Origin: CBDHDN01 sp965261585
Lineage (GTDB): Bacteria > Pseudomonadota > Alphaproteobacteria > UBA6615
Assembly (NCBI GenBank): GCA_965261585.1
Contig: CBDHDN010000046.1
Span: 68,161 to 132,160 of the forward strand
Reading direction: 5' to 3'
DNA length: 64,000 nt
The notes below the pieces were generated by a model. The model saw nothing but the letters and a program-made list of their open reading frames with translations, was not told where the DNA came from and ran no database searches. Shown here in pieces: positions 44,937 through 53,026 of this stretch; within the stretch, counting starts at the first letter, position 1; each line of letters starts with the position of its first letter. Position numbers and translations under genes: made by a program.

Positions 44937-45395
44937 ATGCCGAAATTCGACGTAGACAGCGCTCTCGTCCGCAAGCTCGCGGACCTGCTCGAGGAGACCG
45001 GGCTCGGTGAGATCGAGTATGAGGCCGACGGCAAGCGGATCCGCGTCGTCCAGCCATCGCTGGCCGCCCACGGCGCCCCGGCCGCCACGCCGATGGCCGC
45101 GGCGGCCGCCTCGGCAACCCCGGTCGCCGGGGCCCCGCCCGCGGCCGACGAGTCCAGTCACCCCGGCGCCGTCCTCTCGCCGATGGTCGGCACGGTCTAT
45201 CTGGCGACCTCGCCCGACGACCCGCCCTTCGTCCAGGTCGGCGACCAGGTGCACGAAGGCCAGACGCTGATGCTGGTCGAGGCGATGAAGACGTTCAACG
45301 AGATCAAAGCCGGCCGCAGCGGCGCCCTTACCCGCCTCCTCGTCGAGAATGGCCGCCCGGTGGAGTACGGCGAAGTTCTCGCGATTATCGAATAG
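44937..45395 (+). CDS. accB: acetyl-CoA carboxylase biotin carboxyl carrier protein
   Basis: A 152-residue BCCP of fatty-acid synthesis. It comprises an N-terminal helical region (FDVDSALVRKLADLLEE), an Ala/Pro linker (about 42-75) and a biotinyl domain with the biotin-accepting Lys118 in VEAMKTFNE. ATG 44937 lies 5 bp after the aroQ stop; a GTG at 44928 in frame overlaps aroQ and is less likely. accC follows after 24 bp. Confidence 0.95.
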   Translation: MPKFDVDSALVRKLADLLEETGLGEIEYEADGKRIRVVQPSLAAHGAPAATPMAAAAASATPVAGAPPAADESSHPGAVLSPMVGTVYLATSPDDPPFVQVGDQVHEGQTLMLVEAMKTFNEIKAGRSGALTRLLVENGRPVEYGEVLAIIE

Positions 45396-45419
45396 CGGCA
45401 CGCCGAGCCCGCCCATCGA

Positions 45420-46760
45420 ATGTTCGAGAAAGTCCTCATCGCGAACCGCGGCGAGATCGCCCTGCGCATTCATCGTGCCTGCAAGGAGATGGGCATCGCC
45501 ACCGTGGCCGTGCACTCGACGGCGGACGCCAATGCGATGCATGTGCGGCTGGCCGACGAGTCCGTGTGCATCGGCCCGCCGCCGGCGAGCGAGAGCTACT
45601 TGAACATCCCGTCGGTGCTGTCGGCCGCGACCGTAACGGCGGCGGACGCGATCCATCCTGGCTATGGCTTTCTAGCCGAGAACGCGGATTTCGCCCAGAT
45701 CGTCGAAGAACATGGTTTCACATTCATCGGTCCCGGCGCCGAGCACCTGGCCGTCATGGGCGACAAGGTGGCGGCGCGCAAGGCGGTGACCGAGGCCGGC
45801 ATCGCGATCGTGCCGGGCTCCGACGGCCCGGTCGAGACCGTCGACGAGGCCATGGCCGCGGCCAACGAGATCGGCTTCCCGGTGCTGATCAAGGCGGCCG
45901 GCGGCGGCGGCGGCAAGGGCATCAAGATCGCCCCCGACGCCGCGGCCCTGACCCGCCAACTGCCGATCGCCCGCAGCGAGGCCCGGGCCAACTTCGGCAA
46001 CGCCACGGTCTATCTCGAACGCTTCCTGCTCAAGCCGCGCCATATCGAGGTGCAGATCCTGGCCGACAATTTCGGCAACGTCGTGCACCTGTTCGAGCGC
46101 GACTGCTCGCTGCAGCGCAACCAGCAGAAGGTCCTGGAGGAGGCGCCCTCGCCGGCCATCGACGCGGCGACCCGGGCGCGCATCGGCGAGGTCTGCTGCG
46201 CCGCCATGCGCACCATCGGCTATCGCAGCGCCGGCACGATCGAGTTCCTGTACGAGGATGGCGAGTTCTATTTCCTCGAGATGAACACGCGCATTCAGGT
46301 CGAGCATCCGGTGACGGAGATGATCTCCGGCATCGATATCGTGCGCGAGATGATCCGTGTGGCCGCCGGCGAGCCGCTCGAGTTTGGCCAGGGGGATTTG
46401 CGCGTCAACGGCCACGCCATCGAGTGCCGCATCAATGCCGAGCATCCCGAGACGTTCGCGCCGTCGCCGGGGCAGGTGACCGACTTCCATACGCCGGGCG
46501 GGCTCGGCGTGCGGGTCGATTCGGCGCTCTATTCCGGCTACACGGTGCCGCCGTACTACGACAGCCTCGTGGCCAAGCTGATCGTCCATGGCGGGACGCG
46601 CGAAGAGTGCCTGATGCGCCTGCACCGCTCGCTCGAGGAAATGGTCGTCGGCGGCATCGAGACGACCGTGCCCCTGCACCAGCGCATCCTCGCCGAACCG
46701 GACTTCATCGCCGGCGACTACAACATCCACTGGCTGGAGCGCATGGTCGGCAAGAGCTGA
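45420..46760 (+). CDS. accC: acetyl-CoA carboxylase biotin carboxylase subunit
   Basis: A 446-residue ATP-grasp enzyme that carboxylates the biotin on AccB with bicarbonate and ATP. Landmarks are FEKVLIANRGEIALRI, IHPGYGFLAENADFA, the glycine-rich KAAGGGGGKGI loop, QVQILADNFGN and the catalytic EMNTRIQVEHPVTE. Length is standard. Together with accB it supplies malonyl-CoA. Confidence 0.97.
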   Translation: MFEKVLIANRGEIALRIHRACKEMGIATVAVHSTADANAMHVRLADESVCIGPPPASESYLNIPSVLSAATVTAADAIHPGYGFLAENADFAQIVEEHGFTFIGPGAEHLAVMGDKVAARKAVTEAGIAIVPGSDGPVETVDEAMAAANEIGFPVLIKAAGGGGGKGIKIAPDAAALTRQLPIARSEARANFGNATVYLERFLLKPRHIEVQILADNFGNVVHLFERDCSLQRNQQKVLEEAPSPAIDAATRARIGEVCCAAMRTIGYRSAGTIEFLYEDGEFYFLEMNTRIQVEHPVTEMISGIDIVREMIRVAAGEPLEFGQGDLRVNGHAIECRINAEHPETFAPSPGQVTDFHTPGGLGVRVDSALYSGYTVPPYYDSLVAKLIVHGGTREECLMRLHRSLEEMVVGGIETTVPLHQRILAEPDFIAGDYNIHWLERMVGKS

Positions 46761-46829
46761 GCGCCCCCGCGCTTGCCGCGTCCGCCCGAAATTCGCTATC
46801 GTCGTTGGCTCAGCCGTGGAGGGCGGAGC

Positions 46830-47852
46830 ATGTGGCCGGTGCGGGATTCCAGTGCGCTCGTCGACGATGGTCCGGCACTGGCCGAACGCATCGCGGCCGA
46901 CGGCTACCTGTTCATAGCCGGCCTGCTGCCCGCGGCGGACATCCTGGCGCTGCGCCGGCGCATGCTTGACGTGGTCGACGCGGCCGGCTGGATCCGCCGT
47001 GCCGGACCCGACGACGATGCCGCCATCGCCGAGCCGGCGGCGTTCCGCCTCGACACGGACCCCGAAGCGACGGCCGTGGTCATGGCCCAGGCGGCGCTGC
47101 CCGAGGTCCAGGCGCTGCTGCATCACCGCGCCCTCGTCGGCCTGTTCGAGCGCCTGTTCGGCGAGCCCGTGCTGCCGCTGCCGCGTATCATCGTGCGTGA
47201 CCTGTTCCCGCAGCAGGACGACCACACGACGCCCGCGCACCAGGACTACCCGCATGTCCAGGGCAGCCGGCGAACCTGTGCGGCATGGATCCCGGTGGGC
47301 GATTGCGACGCATCGATGGGCGGCGTGCAGATGGCCGAAGGCTCGCACCGCGACGGCGTCCTGCCGATCGAACCAGCGCTGGGCGCCGGCGGCCTGGGTG
47401 TCGCCGATGTCTACACGGGCCGCTGGCGCTATTCGCCGTTCGCCGCCGGTGACGTCGTCATCTTCAACTGCCTGACCGTGCACAAGGGCGTGCCGAACCG
47501 GTCGGCCAGCCTGCGCCTGTCGGTCGATATGCGCTATCAGCCGGCGCGCGAGCCGGTCTGCGAGGAATGGCTGCATCCATACCGCCGGGCCGTCGACTGG
47601 CCGACGTTCTACAAGGACTGGCCGGACGATACCTACCAGTACTACTGGACGAAGATGAACCTGACCGTCGTCCCGTTCGATGCGTCCTACTACGACAATC
47701 GCGAGGCCCAGGCCTTCGACCTGGCGGCCCGCGGCGACCGGCGGGCCACCGCGTCGCTGCACCGCATCGTCCAGAACGCATCCGACCCCGAGACGCGGGC
47801 GCGGGCCCAGGCGGCGTTGGCCGCGTTGGCGGAGAAAACCGCGACGGGTTAG
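46830..47852 (+). CDS. phytanoyl-CoA dioxygenase family protein
   Basis: A 340-residue Fe(II)/2-oxoglutarate-dependent oxygenase-like protein. The HxD iron pair is in TPAHQDYPHVQ, the distal histidine in FNCLTVHKGVPNRS, and a downstream Arg in SLRLSVDMRYQ would hold 2-oxoglutarate. The ATG at 46830 is preceded by GGCGGAGC; 19 upstream codons are excluded. It lies between accC and a converging kinase gene. The substrate is unknown; family members hydroxylate small molecules as well as phytanoyl-CoA. Confidence 0.85.
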   Translation: MWPVRDSSALVDDGPALAERIAADGYLFIAGLLPAADILALRRRMLDVVDAAGWIRRAGPDDDAAIAEPAAFRLDTDPEATAVVMAQAALPEVQALLHHRALVGLFERLFGEPVLPLPRIIVRDLFPQQDDHTTPAHQDYPHVQGSRRTCAAWIPVGDCDASMGGVQMAEGSHRDGVLPIEPALGAGGLGVADVYTGRWRYSPFAAGDVVIFNCLTVHKGVPNRSASLRLSVDMRYQPAREPVCEEWLHPYRRAVDWPTFYKDWPDDTYQYYWTKMNLTVVPFDASYYDNREAQAFDLAARGDRRATASLHRIVQNASDPETRARAQAALAALAEKTATG

Positions 47853-47865
47853 GCCGGCTTCTCCG

Positions 47866-49155
47866 TCATCCTCGGTGCGCGGAATCGGTACGGAATGCGC
47901 GGGCCGCAGCCGTCACCGCCGCGACGTCCGGATAGCCCCGGGCATTGAGGATCATCTCGCGACCGAAGCGCAGGCAGCGCCGCTCGAACACCGCGCGGCG
48001 GGCCGGATCCTCGATGCCTTCCAGATCGGCCACCTGGCCGACCGTCAGGATGCGCCGGACCATCTCGATCCCGGCAACGCCCAGGGCATAGCGCAGGGCC
48101 TGCGCCAGCAGCGCCTGCAAGGCCGCAGCCAGGCCGGCCTCGTCGCCGGCATCTTCGAACAGCGCCGCCGGATAGGCGTCACCGGTCCGCCGGCTGCGCC
48201 ACAGCACCGTGAACTCCAAGGCGAACGCGTGCCACAGGTCCTCGATGGTCGTCAGCAGCCAGCCCTGATAGGCCCCGCGCGCGCCGTCGGGATCGGGGTA
48301 GCCGTCGTGCGAGAAATAGTTGAGCAGCAGGTGGCCGTAGAGACAGCCGAAGTCGTAGCCCAGGGGCGCGTGGAGCGAGTGCTCCATGTCGATCATGCGG
48401 GTATCGTCGACGGTCACCATGACGGCGTCGGTGTGCAAGTCGCCGTGTACATGGGCCACCGGCGCGGCCAGATATTTGAGCTTCAGGCGGCAGACCGCGT
48501 GCTTGAGCGGCCCGTCGGTGCGGAACGTCGCGGCCATATCGTCGAGATGGGGCGCGTTCCAGGCGTTGCGTTCGTGCACCATGTAGGGGTCGGTGTAGGA
48601 CAGCTCCTCGATCCATTTGTACATGCCGGCGTTGCCGGCCATCGCGGCGGCCTGGGCCCGGCGTTCCGCCGCCGGCAGCGCCAGGTCCGAGGTCAGGAAC
48701 GACGTGTGCGCCATATATACGCCGACCTGCCGTGCCAGGTGGGGATAGCGGATGGTCGCCATCAGCCCCTGCCGCAGCGCCACATAGCCGTCCAAATACT
48801 CCATCACCAGGAGGTACAGGACCGGGTCGAAATGCAGGATCCGCGGCAACCGCTCAGGTGCGTAGCGGGCGTGTGTGCTGAGCGCGCGGTGCTCGAACAC
48901 GATGCGGTCGAGCGGCATCGGCGCGCGCTCGCCCAACAGCCGCAGATAGGGCAGGGACTGCTTTGTGCAGACCGAGCCCGCCGGACCGTCGACAGCATGG
49001 ACCAGGTTCAGGTTGCCGCCGGTCAGCGTCCGCACACGCCACGCATCGGGGCTGCCCCCCAACCGCGCCGCAACGTCTCGCAGTCCGGCCAGGGTTGCGA
49101 TCAAGCGCGCCTCATCGAGCGGCGCATAGCCTTCCGGCGTCTCGGCGTCGGCCAC
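47866..49155 (-). CDS. mtnK: S-methyl-5-thioribose kinase
   Basis: A 429-residue kinase of the methionine salvage pathway, phosphorylating 5-methylthioribose. It has the LTGGNLNLVHAVDG nucleotide segment, the catalytic HVHGDLHTDAVMV and MEHSLHAPLGYDFGCLYGHLLLNYFS (landmarks APLGYDFG and HLLLNYFS), both characteristic of MtnK rather than general APH kinases. GTG 49155 (VADAETPEGYAPL) fits the usual MtnK start; the frame is open 40 codons further upstream. No other mtn genes are in the window. It converges on the phytanoyl-CoA-dioxygenase-like gene. Confidence 0.83.
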   Translation of the reverse strand: MADAETPEGYAPLDEARLIATLAGLRDVAARLGGSPDAWRVRTLTGGNLNLVHAVDGPAGSVCTKQSLPYLRLLGERAPMPLDRIVFEHRALSTHARYAPERLPRILHFDPVLYLLVMEYLDGYVALRQGLMATIRYPHLARQVGVYMAHTSFLTSDLALPAAERRAQAAAMAGNAGMYKWIEELSYTDPYMVHERNAWNAPHLDDMAATFRTDGPLKHAVCRLKLKYLAAPVAHVHGDLHTDAVMVTVDDTRMIDMEHSLHAPLGYDFGCLYGHLLLNYFSHDGYPDPDGARGAYQGWLLTTIEDLWHAFALEFTVLWRSRRTGDAYPAALFEDAGDEAGLAAALQALLAQALRYALGVAGIEMVRRILTVGQVADLEGIEDPARRAVFERRCLRFGREMILNARGYPDVAAVTAAARAFRTDSAHRG

Positions 49156-49376
49156 GGTGGCCCCCGATGGTTCTGCGGCGGTTCTGAGACTGCTGACCCT
49201 ATCGGACGGCCGTTGAAAAGTCAGCGCCCACGACACGGCGCGCGCGATCCCGTCGATCCTCAGGCCGCGGGCCACCCTCGTCCCCTTTCGGTCGGATCTT
49301 GTGGTATTTTAGGGGTGTGTGGGGCGGCTGGTCGTCGCCCCTACGGGACATAGCGAGGGAGGCCCCGGCCCGGCGA

Positions 49377-50027
49377 ATGACTGCCCTGACGCCACAACTG
49401 CTGCTCGGCGCGTATGCCAGCGGGATCTTTCCGATGGCCGAGGGACGCCATGACCGCGACCTGTTCTGGATCGACCCCGACGTGCGCGGCGTGCTGCCGC
49501 TGGATCAGTTCCACCTATCGCGTCGGCTGCGCCGGACGCTGCGCCGGAAGCAGTTCACGATCCGCTGCGACACCGACTTCGCCGCCGTCGTGCGGGGCTG
49601 CGCGGCCGAGACCTCGGGCCGCCCGGCGACCTGGATCAACGGTGAGATCGAGCAGCTGTACAGCGCTCTCTACGACCTCGGCTTTGCGCACTCGGTCGAA
49701 TGCTGGCGCGACGGCCGCTTGGCCGGCGGGCTCTACGGTGTCGCCCTGGGCGGCGCGTTCTTCGGCGAGAGCATGTTCTCGGGCGACCGCGACGCCAGCA
49801 AGGTGGCGCTTTGCCACCTCGTCGCACGGCTGCGGCAGGGCGGCTTCGAGCTGCTTGACACCCAGTTCGTGACCGATCACCTGCGGCGCTTCGGGGCCGT
49901 CGAGATCGCCCGGGCCGACTACAAGACCCGTCTGGCCAGCGCCCTGAAGGCGAAGGCCCAGTTCTATCGCGAGCTCAGCGAGGGCGCGTTCGAGGCATTT
50001 ATGCAGTCGACGACCCAGACGTCGTAG
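49377..50027 (+). CDS. aat: leucyl/phenylalanyl-tRNA--protein transferase
   Basis: A 216-residue enzyme adding Leu or Phe from tRNA to N-terminal Arg/Lys, marking proteins for ClpAP via the N-degron route. Hallmarks are LLGAYASGIFPMAE, FWIDPDVRGVLPLD, GRLAGGLYGVALGGAFFGESMFS and LLDTQFVTDHLRRFGA. ATG 49377 follows GAGGGAGG. Its 3' end overlaps the converging DUF2155 gene by 64 bp. Confidence 0.95.
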   Translation: MTALTPQLLLGAYASGIFPMAEGRHDRDLFWIDPDVRGVLPLDQFHLSRRLRRTLRRKQFTIRCDTDFAAVVRGCAAETSGRPATWINGEIEQLYSALYDLGFAHSVECWRDGRLAGGLYGVALGGAFFGESMFSGDRDASKVALCHLVARLRQGGFELLDTQFVTDHLRRFGAVEIARADYKTRLASALKAKAQFYRELSEGAFEAFMQSTTQTS

Positions 50028-50473
50028 ACCGGGTGCTCAAGCGCCGACAGGGCGGGGCTCGACGCGAACATCCAGCCACGGAACAGCGACAGCGGCAGCT
50101 GGTCGCCGCGGGCGTCGGCGATTTCGACGAAAGCGGTGCTTTCCGGCGGCTCCTCCGGCGGCGTCTTGTGACAGGCGCGGACGGTGATCTCAAGCGTCCC
50201 GAACCGCGCCAGCTGGTTGATCGGCACCTCGAACGTCGAGATCCGCGCCGTGACCTTGTCCAGGCCTTGCAGCACGGCCCGCGCCGACGACGGCGGCGCC
50301 GGCGCGCGTAGCGCCAGCGGTGCCGGTGCCGCCGGGATCGTGATCCCCTCGGGCGGCAGGGGCGGCGCCGGCGGCGCCGGCGGCGGTGGCACTACGGCGG
50401 TCTGCGCCAGCGCACTGCCGGCCAGCACTGCCATTGCGATTGCGGCTGCCGCGCCGCTTAAGCAGGTACGCAT
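49964..50473 (-). CDS. DUF2155 periplasmic protein
   Basis: A 169-residue exported protein. A signal peptide (cleavage near GSALAQ, residue 24) is followed by a Pro-rich linker (VVPPPPAPPAPPLPP) and the DUF2155 domain with VTARISTFEVPINQLARFGTL and WMFASSPALSALEHPVYDVWV. The pair of cysteines in the domain (ACHKTPP, VVDCINA) could form a disulfide. The ATG at 50473 overlaps the methyltransferase stop by one base (TGATG), so the genes are coupled. Function unknown; the gene is strongly conserved beside aat and mlaD in alphaproteobacteria. Confidence 0.9.
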   Translation of the reverse strand: MRTCLSGAAAAIAMAVLAGSALAQTAVVPPPPAPPAPPLPPEGITIPAAPAPLALRAPAPPSSARAVLQGLDKVTARISTFEVPINQLARFGTLEITVRACHKTPPEEPPESTAFVEIADARGDQLPLSLFRGWMFASSPALSALEHPVYDVWVVDCINASNAPSLSSR

Positions 50474-51264
50474 CAGGTCGGCCGCGATGCGGCGAAGCGC
50501 AGGCGCAGGTAGTCCGCAATCCATTGGCCCTCCGCATCACACAACAGCGGGCGCAGCCGGTCGCTGATGCGGGCCTTGAATTGGTCGCGCTCACGCTCCG
50601 GCACGACCCCCAGGAATGCGCCGCCGAACGTATCCAGCCAGTCCTCCAGCGGTCCCGGCAGCGGCGTCGGGCGCTCGATCAACACCAGCGTGCCGACCTC
50701 GAACCCATGGGCCTCCAGCCGCGCCCGGTAGGCCTCGGCCGTTGGGAAGTACCAGGGGTCGAGCGCCACGGCATCGATCCCCAGCCGCGCCAAGCCGTCA
50801 TAGAGAGCCGCGCGGATGCGGGCACAGTTGCCGTACCCGCCGAACTCGCCGACGAACCTGCCGCCGGCGCGCAGGGCGCGGCGAACGCCGCCGAGCACCG
50901 CGTCCGGATCGGTCATCCAGTGCAGCGCCGCATTCGAGAAGACGGCGTCGAATTCGGCATCGAAGGTGAGCGCCTGGCCGTCGATGGGACGGGCGTCGAG
51001 GCCGCGGGCCCGCGCCGCGGCGATCTGTTCGGCACTGGCATCGACGCCGACGACCTCGACGCCGAGGGCAGCCAGCTTTTCCGTCAGCACGCCGTCGCCA
51101 CAGCCGAGGTCGAGAATGCGCTCGCCCGGCCGCGGCGCCAGCAACTCGAGCACCGGCTCGCCCAGCTCCGGCACGAAGCTGGCGTTGGCGCTGTAGCGCG
51201 CAGGATCCCAGTGCTGACGGGGTTCGTCGTTAGCCGGCAGGCCGGCGGCGGCGGCGGCGATCAT
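50473..51264 (-). CDS. class I SAM-dependent methyltransferase (Tam-like)
   Basis: A 263-residue Rossmann methyltransferase. Motif I is ILDLGCGDGVLTEKL, the acidic motif II is VVGVDASAEQI, and motif IV is FDAVFSNAALHWM. The last, with the HWDPARYSANASFV start, is typical of trans-aconitate methyltransferase-like proteins. The substrate is not determinable. It follows the mlaD gene by 6 bp and overlaps DUF2155. Confidence 0.82.
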   Translation of the reverse strand: MIAAAAAGLPANDEPRQHWDPARYSANASFVPELGEPVLELLAPRPGERILDLGCGDGVLTEKLAALGVEVVGVDASAEQIAAARARGLDARPIDGQALTFDAEFDAVFSNAALHWMTDPDAVLGGVRRALRAGGRFVGEFGGYGNCARIRAALYDGLARLGIDAVALDPWYFPTAEAYRARLEAHGFEVGTLVLIERPTPLPGPLEDWLDTFGGAFLGVVPERERDQFKARISDRLRPLLCDAEGQWIADYLRLRFAASRPT

Positions 51265-51270
51265 TGGCGG

Positions 51271-51726
51271 TCAGTTCCCACCACCGGTCGCCAGGAAGAT
51301 GATCTCCGAGACCGAATCCTCGAGGCTCTTGAAGTCGCGGGTATTGGCGAGTGCCTTGCCGGGCCCGATCCGCTGCGCCGCGGTGCCGGGGATCAGGCGC
51401 AGATACTTGCCGCCGAGCAGGCCGTCGCCGGTGACGACGCCTTCGGTGTCGGCGGGCAGCGACACGTCGGGATCGAGGGCCAATGTGATCACGGCCTCGA
51501 ATGTTTCGAGGTCCAGCTCACGCCGTGTGACGGTGCCGATCTTGACGCCGCTGATGCGGACGTCGCTGCCCGGTGCCAGGCCGCCGGCCTCGATGAACCG
51601 CGCGGTAATCTCGTAGCCGCCCCTGGAGCTGCGGATTTCGCCGCGCTGAACGGCGACGACCAGGAAAAACGCGGCAACGATTAGGACAACGCCGCCCAGG
51701 ATGGTTTCGACCACGTTGCGTCGCAT
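51271..51726 (-). CDS. mlaD: MCE-domain lipid transporter subunit MlaD
   Basis: A 151-residue inner-membrane-anchored protein. One N-terminal helix (about 8-26) precedes an MCE domain (YEITARFIEAGGLAPGSDVRISGVKIG, landmarks FIEAGGLAPGSDV and GVKIGTV) and the C-terminal GLLGGKYLRLIPG with an amphipathic end. MlaD hexamers carry phospholipids between membranes. No mlaE or mlaF gene is adjacent, so its ABC partners must be elsewhere. Confidence 0.9.
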   Translation of the reverse strand: MRRNVVETILGGVVLIVAAFFLVVAVQRGEIRSSRGGYEITARFIEAGGLAPGSDVRISGVKIGTVTRRELDLETFEAVITLALDPDVSLPADTEGVVTGDGLLGGKYLRLIPGTAAQRIGPGKALANTRDFKSLEDSVSEIIFLATGGGN

Positions 51727-51752
51727 AACGCTCTCCCGAATATCGGTTGCCG

Positions 51753-51821
51753 GGGGATCTGACCGGGACGCATGGGGACCTCAAGCGTCAGGTGGGCCAG
51801 CCCACAGAATCATCGAACCAC
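51753..51821. repeat. 69-nt structured intergenic repeat, copy 2
   Basis: Same length as the element at 6244-6312 and about 70 percent identical by eye, sharing CAAGCGTCA and the TCATCGAACCAC end. Its second hairpin is a perfect GTGGGC/GCCCAC stem (51792-51805). It lies between two MCE genes on the same strand. Confidence 0.55.
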
Positions 51822-51838
51822 TAGTTCGCGTTTGCCGT

Positions 51839-52294
51839 CTATTGCCGGGCCCGGCTGCGCTCGATGATCAGCTGCAGCAGGTCCTCGACGATGACCGCTT
51901 CCTCGGTGAAGGCGATCTCGCCGCCCGGCGCGATGAACTCGTCGGCACCACCGATGTCGATGCGGACGAATTTTGGCCCGAACAGGCCATCGGTGACGAC
52001 CAACGCCGTCGCGTCGAGGTCGAGCTCGATCGAATCGTCGATGCGCAGGACGACGACCGCGCGCTGCTCCGTGTCGAGTCGCAAGCCCACGACCTCACCG
52101 ACCGGGATGCCGGCGGCCCTGATCTCGCTGCCGATGTCCAGGCCGTCGACCTTGCCGAACCGGGCAGTCAGCTCATAGGTGCCGGCACTGCCCAAATTGT
52201 CGCGCGAGAAGACCCACGACGTCACCGCCAGCAGCACGATGGCGACGATGCCGCCGACGGCCCTTTCCCACGCCTCGCGCCGGGCCTGCGTCAT
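51839..52294 (-). CDS. second MCE-domain (MlaD-like) protein
   Basis: A 151-residue protein with the same layout as the neighbouring MlaD: one membrane helix (about 12-30, AVGGIVAIVLLAVTSWVF), then an MCE domain (YELTARFGKVDGLDIGSEIR, GIPVGEVVGLRLD, DGLFGPKFVRIDIGG) and a C-terminal hydrophobic helix (VEDLLQLIIERS). ATG 52294 overlaps the NDUFA12 stop by 4 bases (ATGA). The two MCE proteins differ enough that they may form distinct or mixed rings. Confidence 0.87.
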   Translation of the reverse strand: MTQARREAWERAVGGIVAIVLLAVTSWVFSRDNLGSAGTYELTARFGKVDGLDIGSEIRAAGIPVGEVVGLRLDTEQRAVVVLRIDDSIELDLDATALVVTDGLFGPKFVRIDIGGADEFIAPGGEIAFTEEAVIVEDLLQLIIERSRARQ

Positions 52295-52647
52295 TGCGGC
52301 GTCCAGGGCTCGTAGTCGCCCGTCGCCGGGGACCGCTTGCCGCCGTGCAGGACACTGCCCGGCGGCCGGTAGGCCGCGGCGGTGCCGGTCATGTTTGGCA
52401 CATGCTGCTTCTGCCACGGCTGCCGAGCGGGCGTGCCCGTCGGCGCCTCGGCGACGATGTGGTGCAGCCAGCCGTGCCAATCCGGCGGCACGCGGCTGGC
52501 CTCGACCTCGCCGTCATAGACTACCCAGCGGCGCTCGCGGCGATAGCCGGCCCGCGGCTTGGCCCGATAGTAGCGGTTGCTGAACTCGTCGGTACCGACA
52601 AGATCGCCGTGCAGCCAGGTCATTAAACGTGTACCGAGGGTGGCCAT
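52291..52647 (-). CDS. NADH:ubiquinone oxidoreductase NDUFA12 (17.2 kDa) subunit family
   Basis: A 118-residue supernumerary complex I subunit shared by alphaproteobacteria and mitochondria. Landmarks are LVGTDEFSNRYYRAK, RRWVVYDGEVEASRVPPDWHGWLHH and KQHVPNMTGTAAAYRPPGS. It begins the minus-strand unit with two MCE genes, the methyltransferase and DUF2155. Its presence is good evidence for an alphaproteobacterial host. Confidence 0.93.
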   Translation of the reverse strand: MATLGTRLMTWLHGDLVGTDEFSNRYYRAKPRAGYRRERRWVVYDGEVEASRVPPDWHGWLHHIVAEAPTGTPARQPWQKQHVPNMTGTAAAYRPPGSVLHGGKRSPATGDYEPWTPQ

Positions 52648-53026
52648 CGCAGCCGTCCTGGGATCGTGCCGGGGATGAAGGCCGGCGAATATGGCAGCTA
52701 GCCTAGACCAGGTCCAGCCCGGTCCCGGTCACCATCACCAAGGGCCATGCTAGGACGCGGCGGTTAACCATTCCCTTACCCGAACGCGGCGCGTCTTCCA
52801 CATCTGGCCATTCAACTATCCACCGTTCCATATCTAGGCAGGGGCGCAGGATATGGTATAATCAGATCTTCACGGCCGACATCTGGTGTGTATCCCTGGA
52901 CCGGACCGCGTGACATGTCGCCCGTGGGGATCTCGGGGGTAGTTCGTTTCGTGATTTGAGCAACCATCGGGCGATTGCGAATTCGTCGACCATTGCCAAT
53001 GCTGTTCTTCTGAGGGGGCGTGCGAG
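52648..53026 (+). promoter_or_regulatory. nrdJ promoter region with extended -10 and candidate NrdR boxes
   Basis: No gene is visible in this 379-bp gap. An extended -10, TG-G-TATAAT, lies at 52854-52862. Two related half-palindromic sites, TTCCACATCTGG (52796-52807) and TTCCATATCTAGG (52826-52838), sit 30 bp apart, about three helical turns, the second overlapping the -35 position. That spacing and AT-core fit paired NrdR repressor boxes, though the match is loose. No B12-riboswitch box was found. Predicted start of transcription is near 52869. Confidence 0.45.

Noticed and set aside
45672..47762. 696-residue antisense frame over accC and the dioxygenase-like gene
   Set aside because: Covers parts of two secure genes and shows no family motif.
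52648..53026. Cobalamin riboswitch upstream of the B12-dependent reductase
   Set aside because: No B12-box or the characteristic multi-stem core could be found; candidate NrdR boxes explain the region better.
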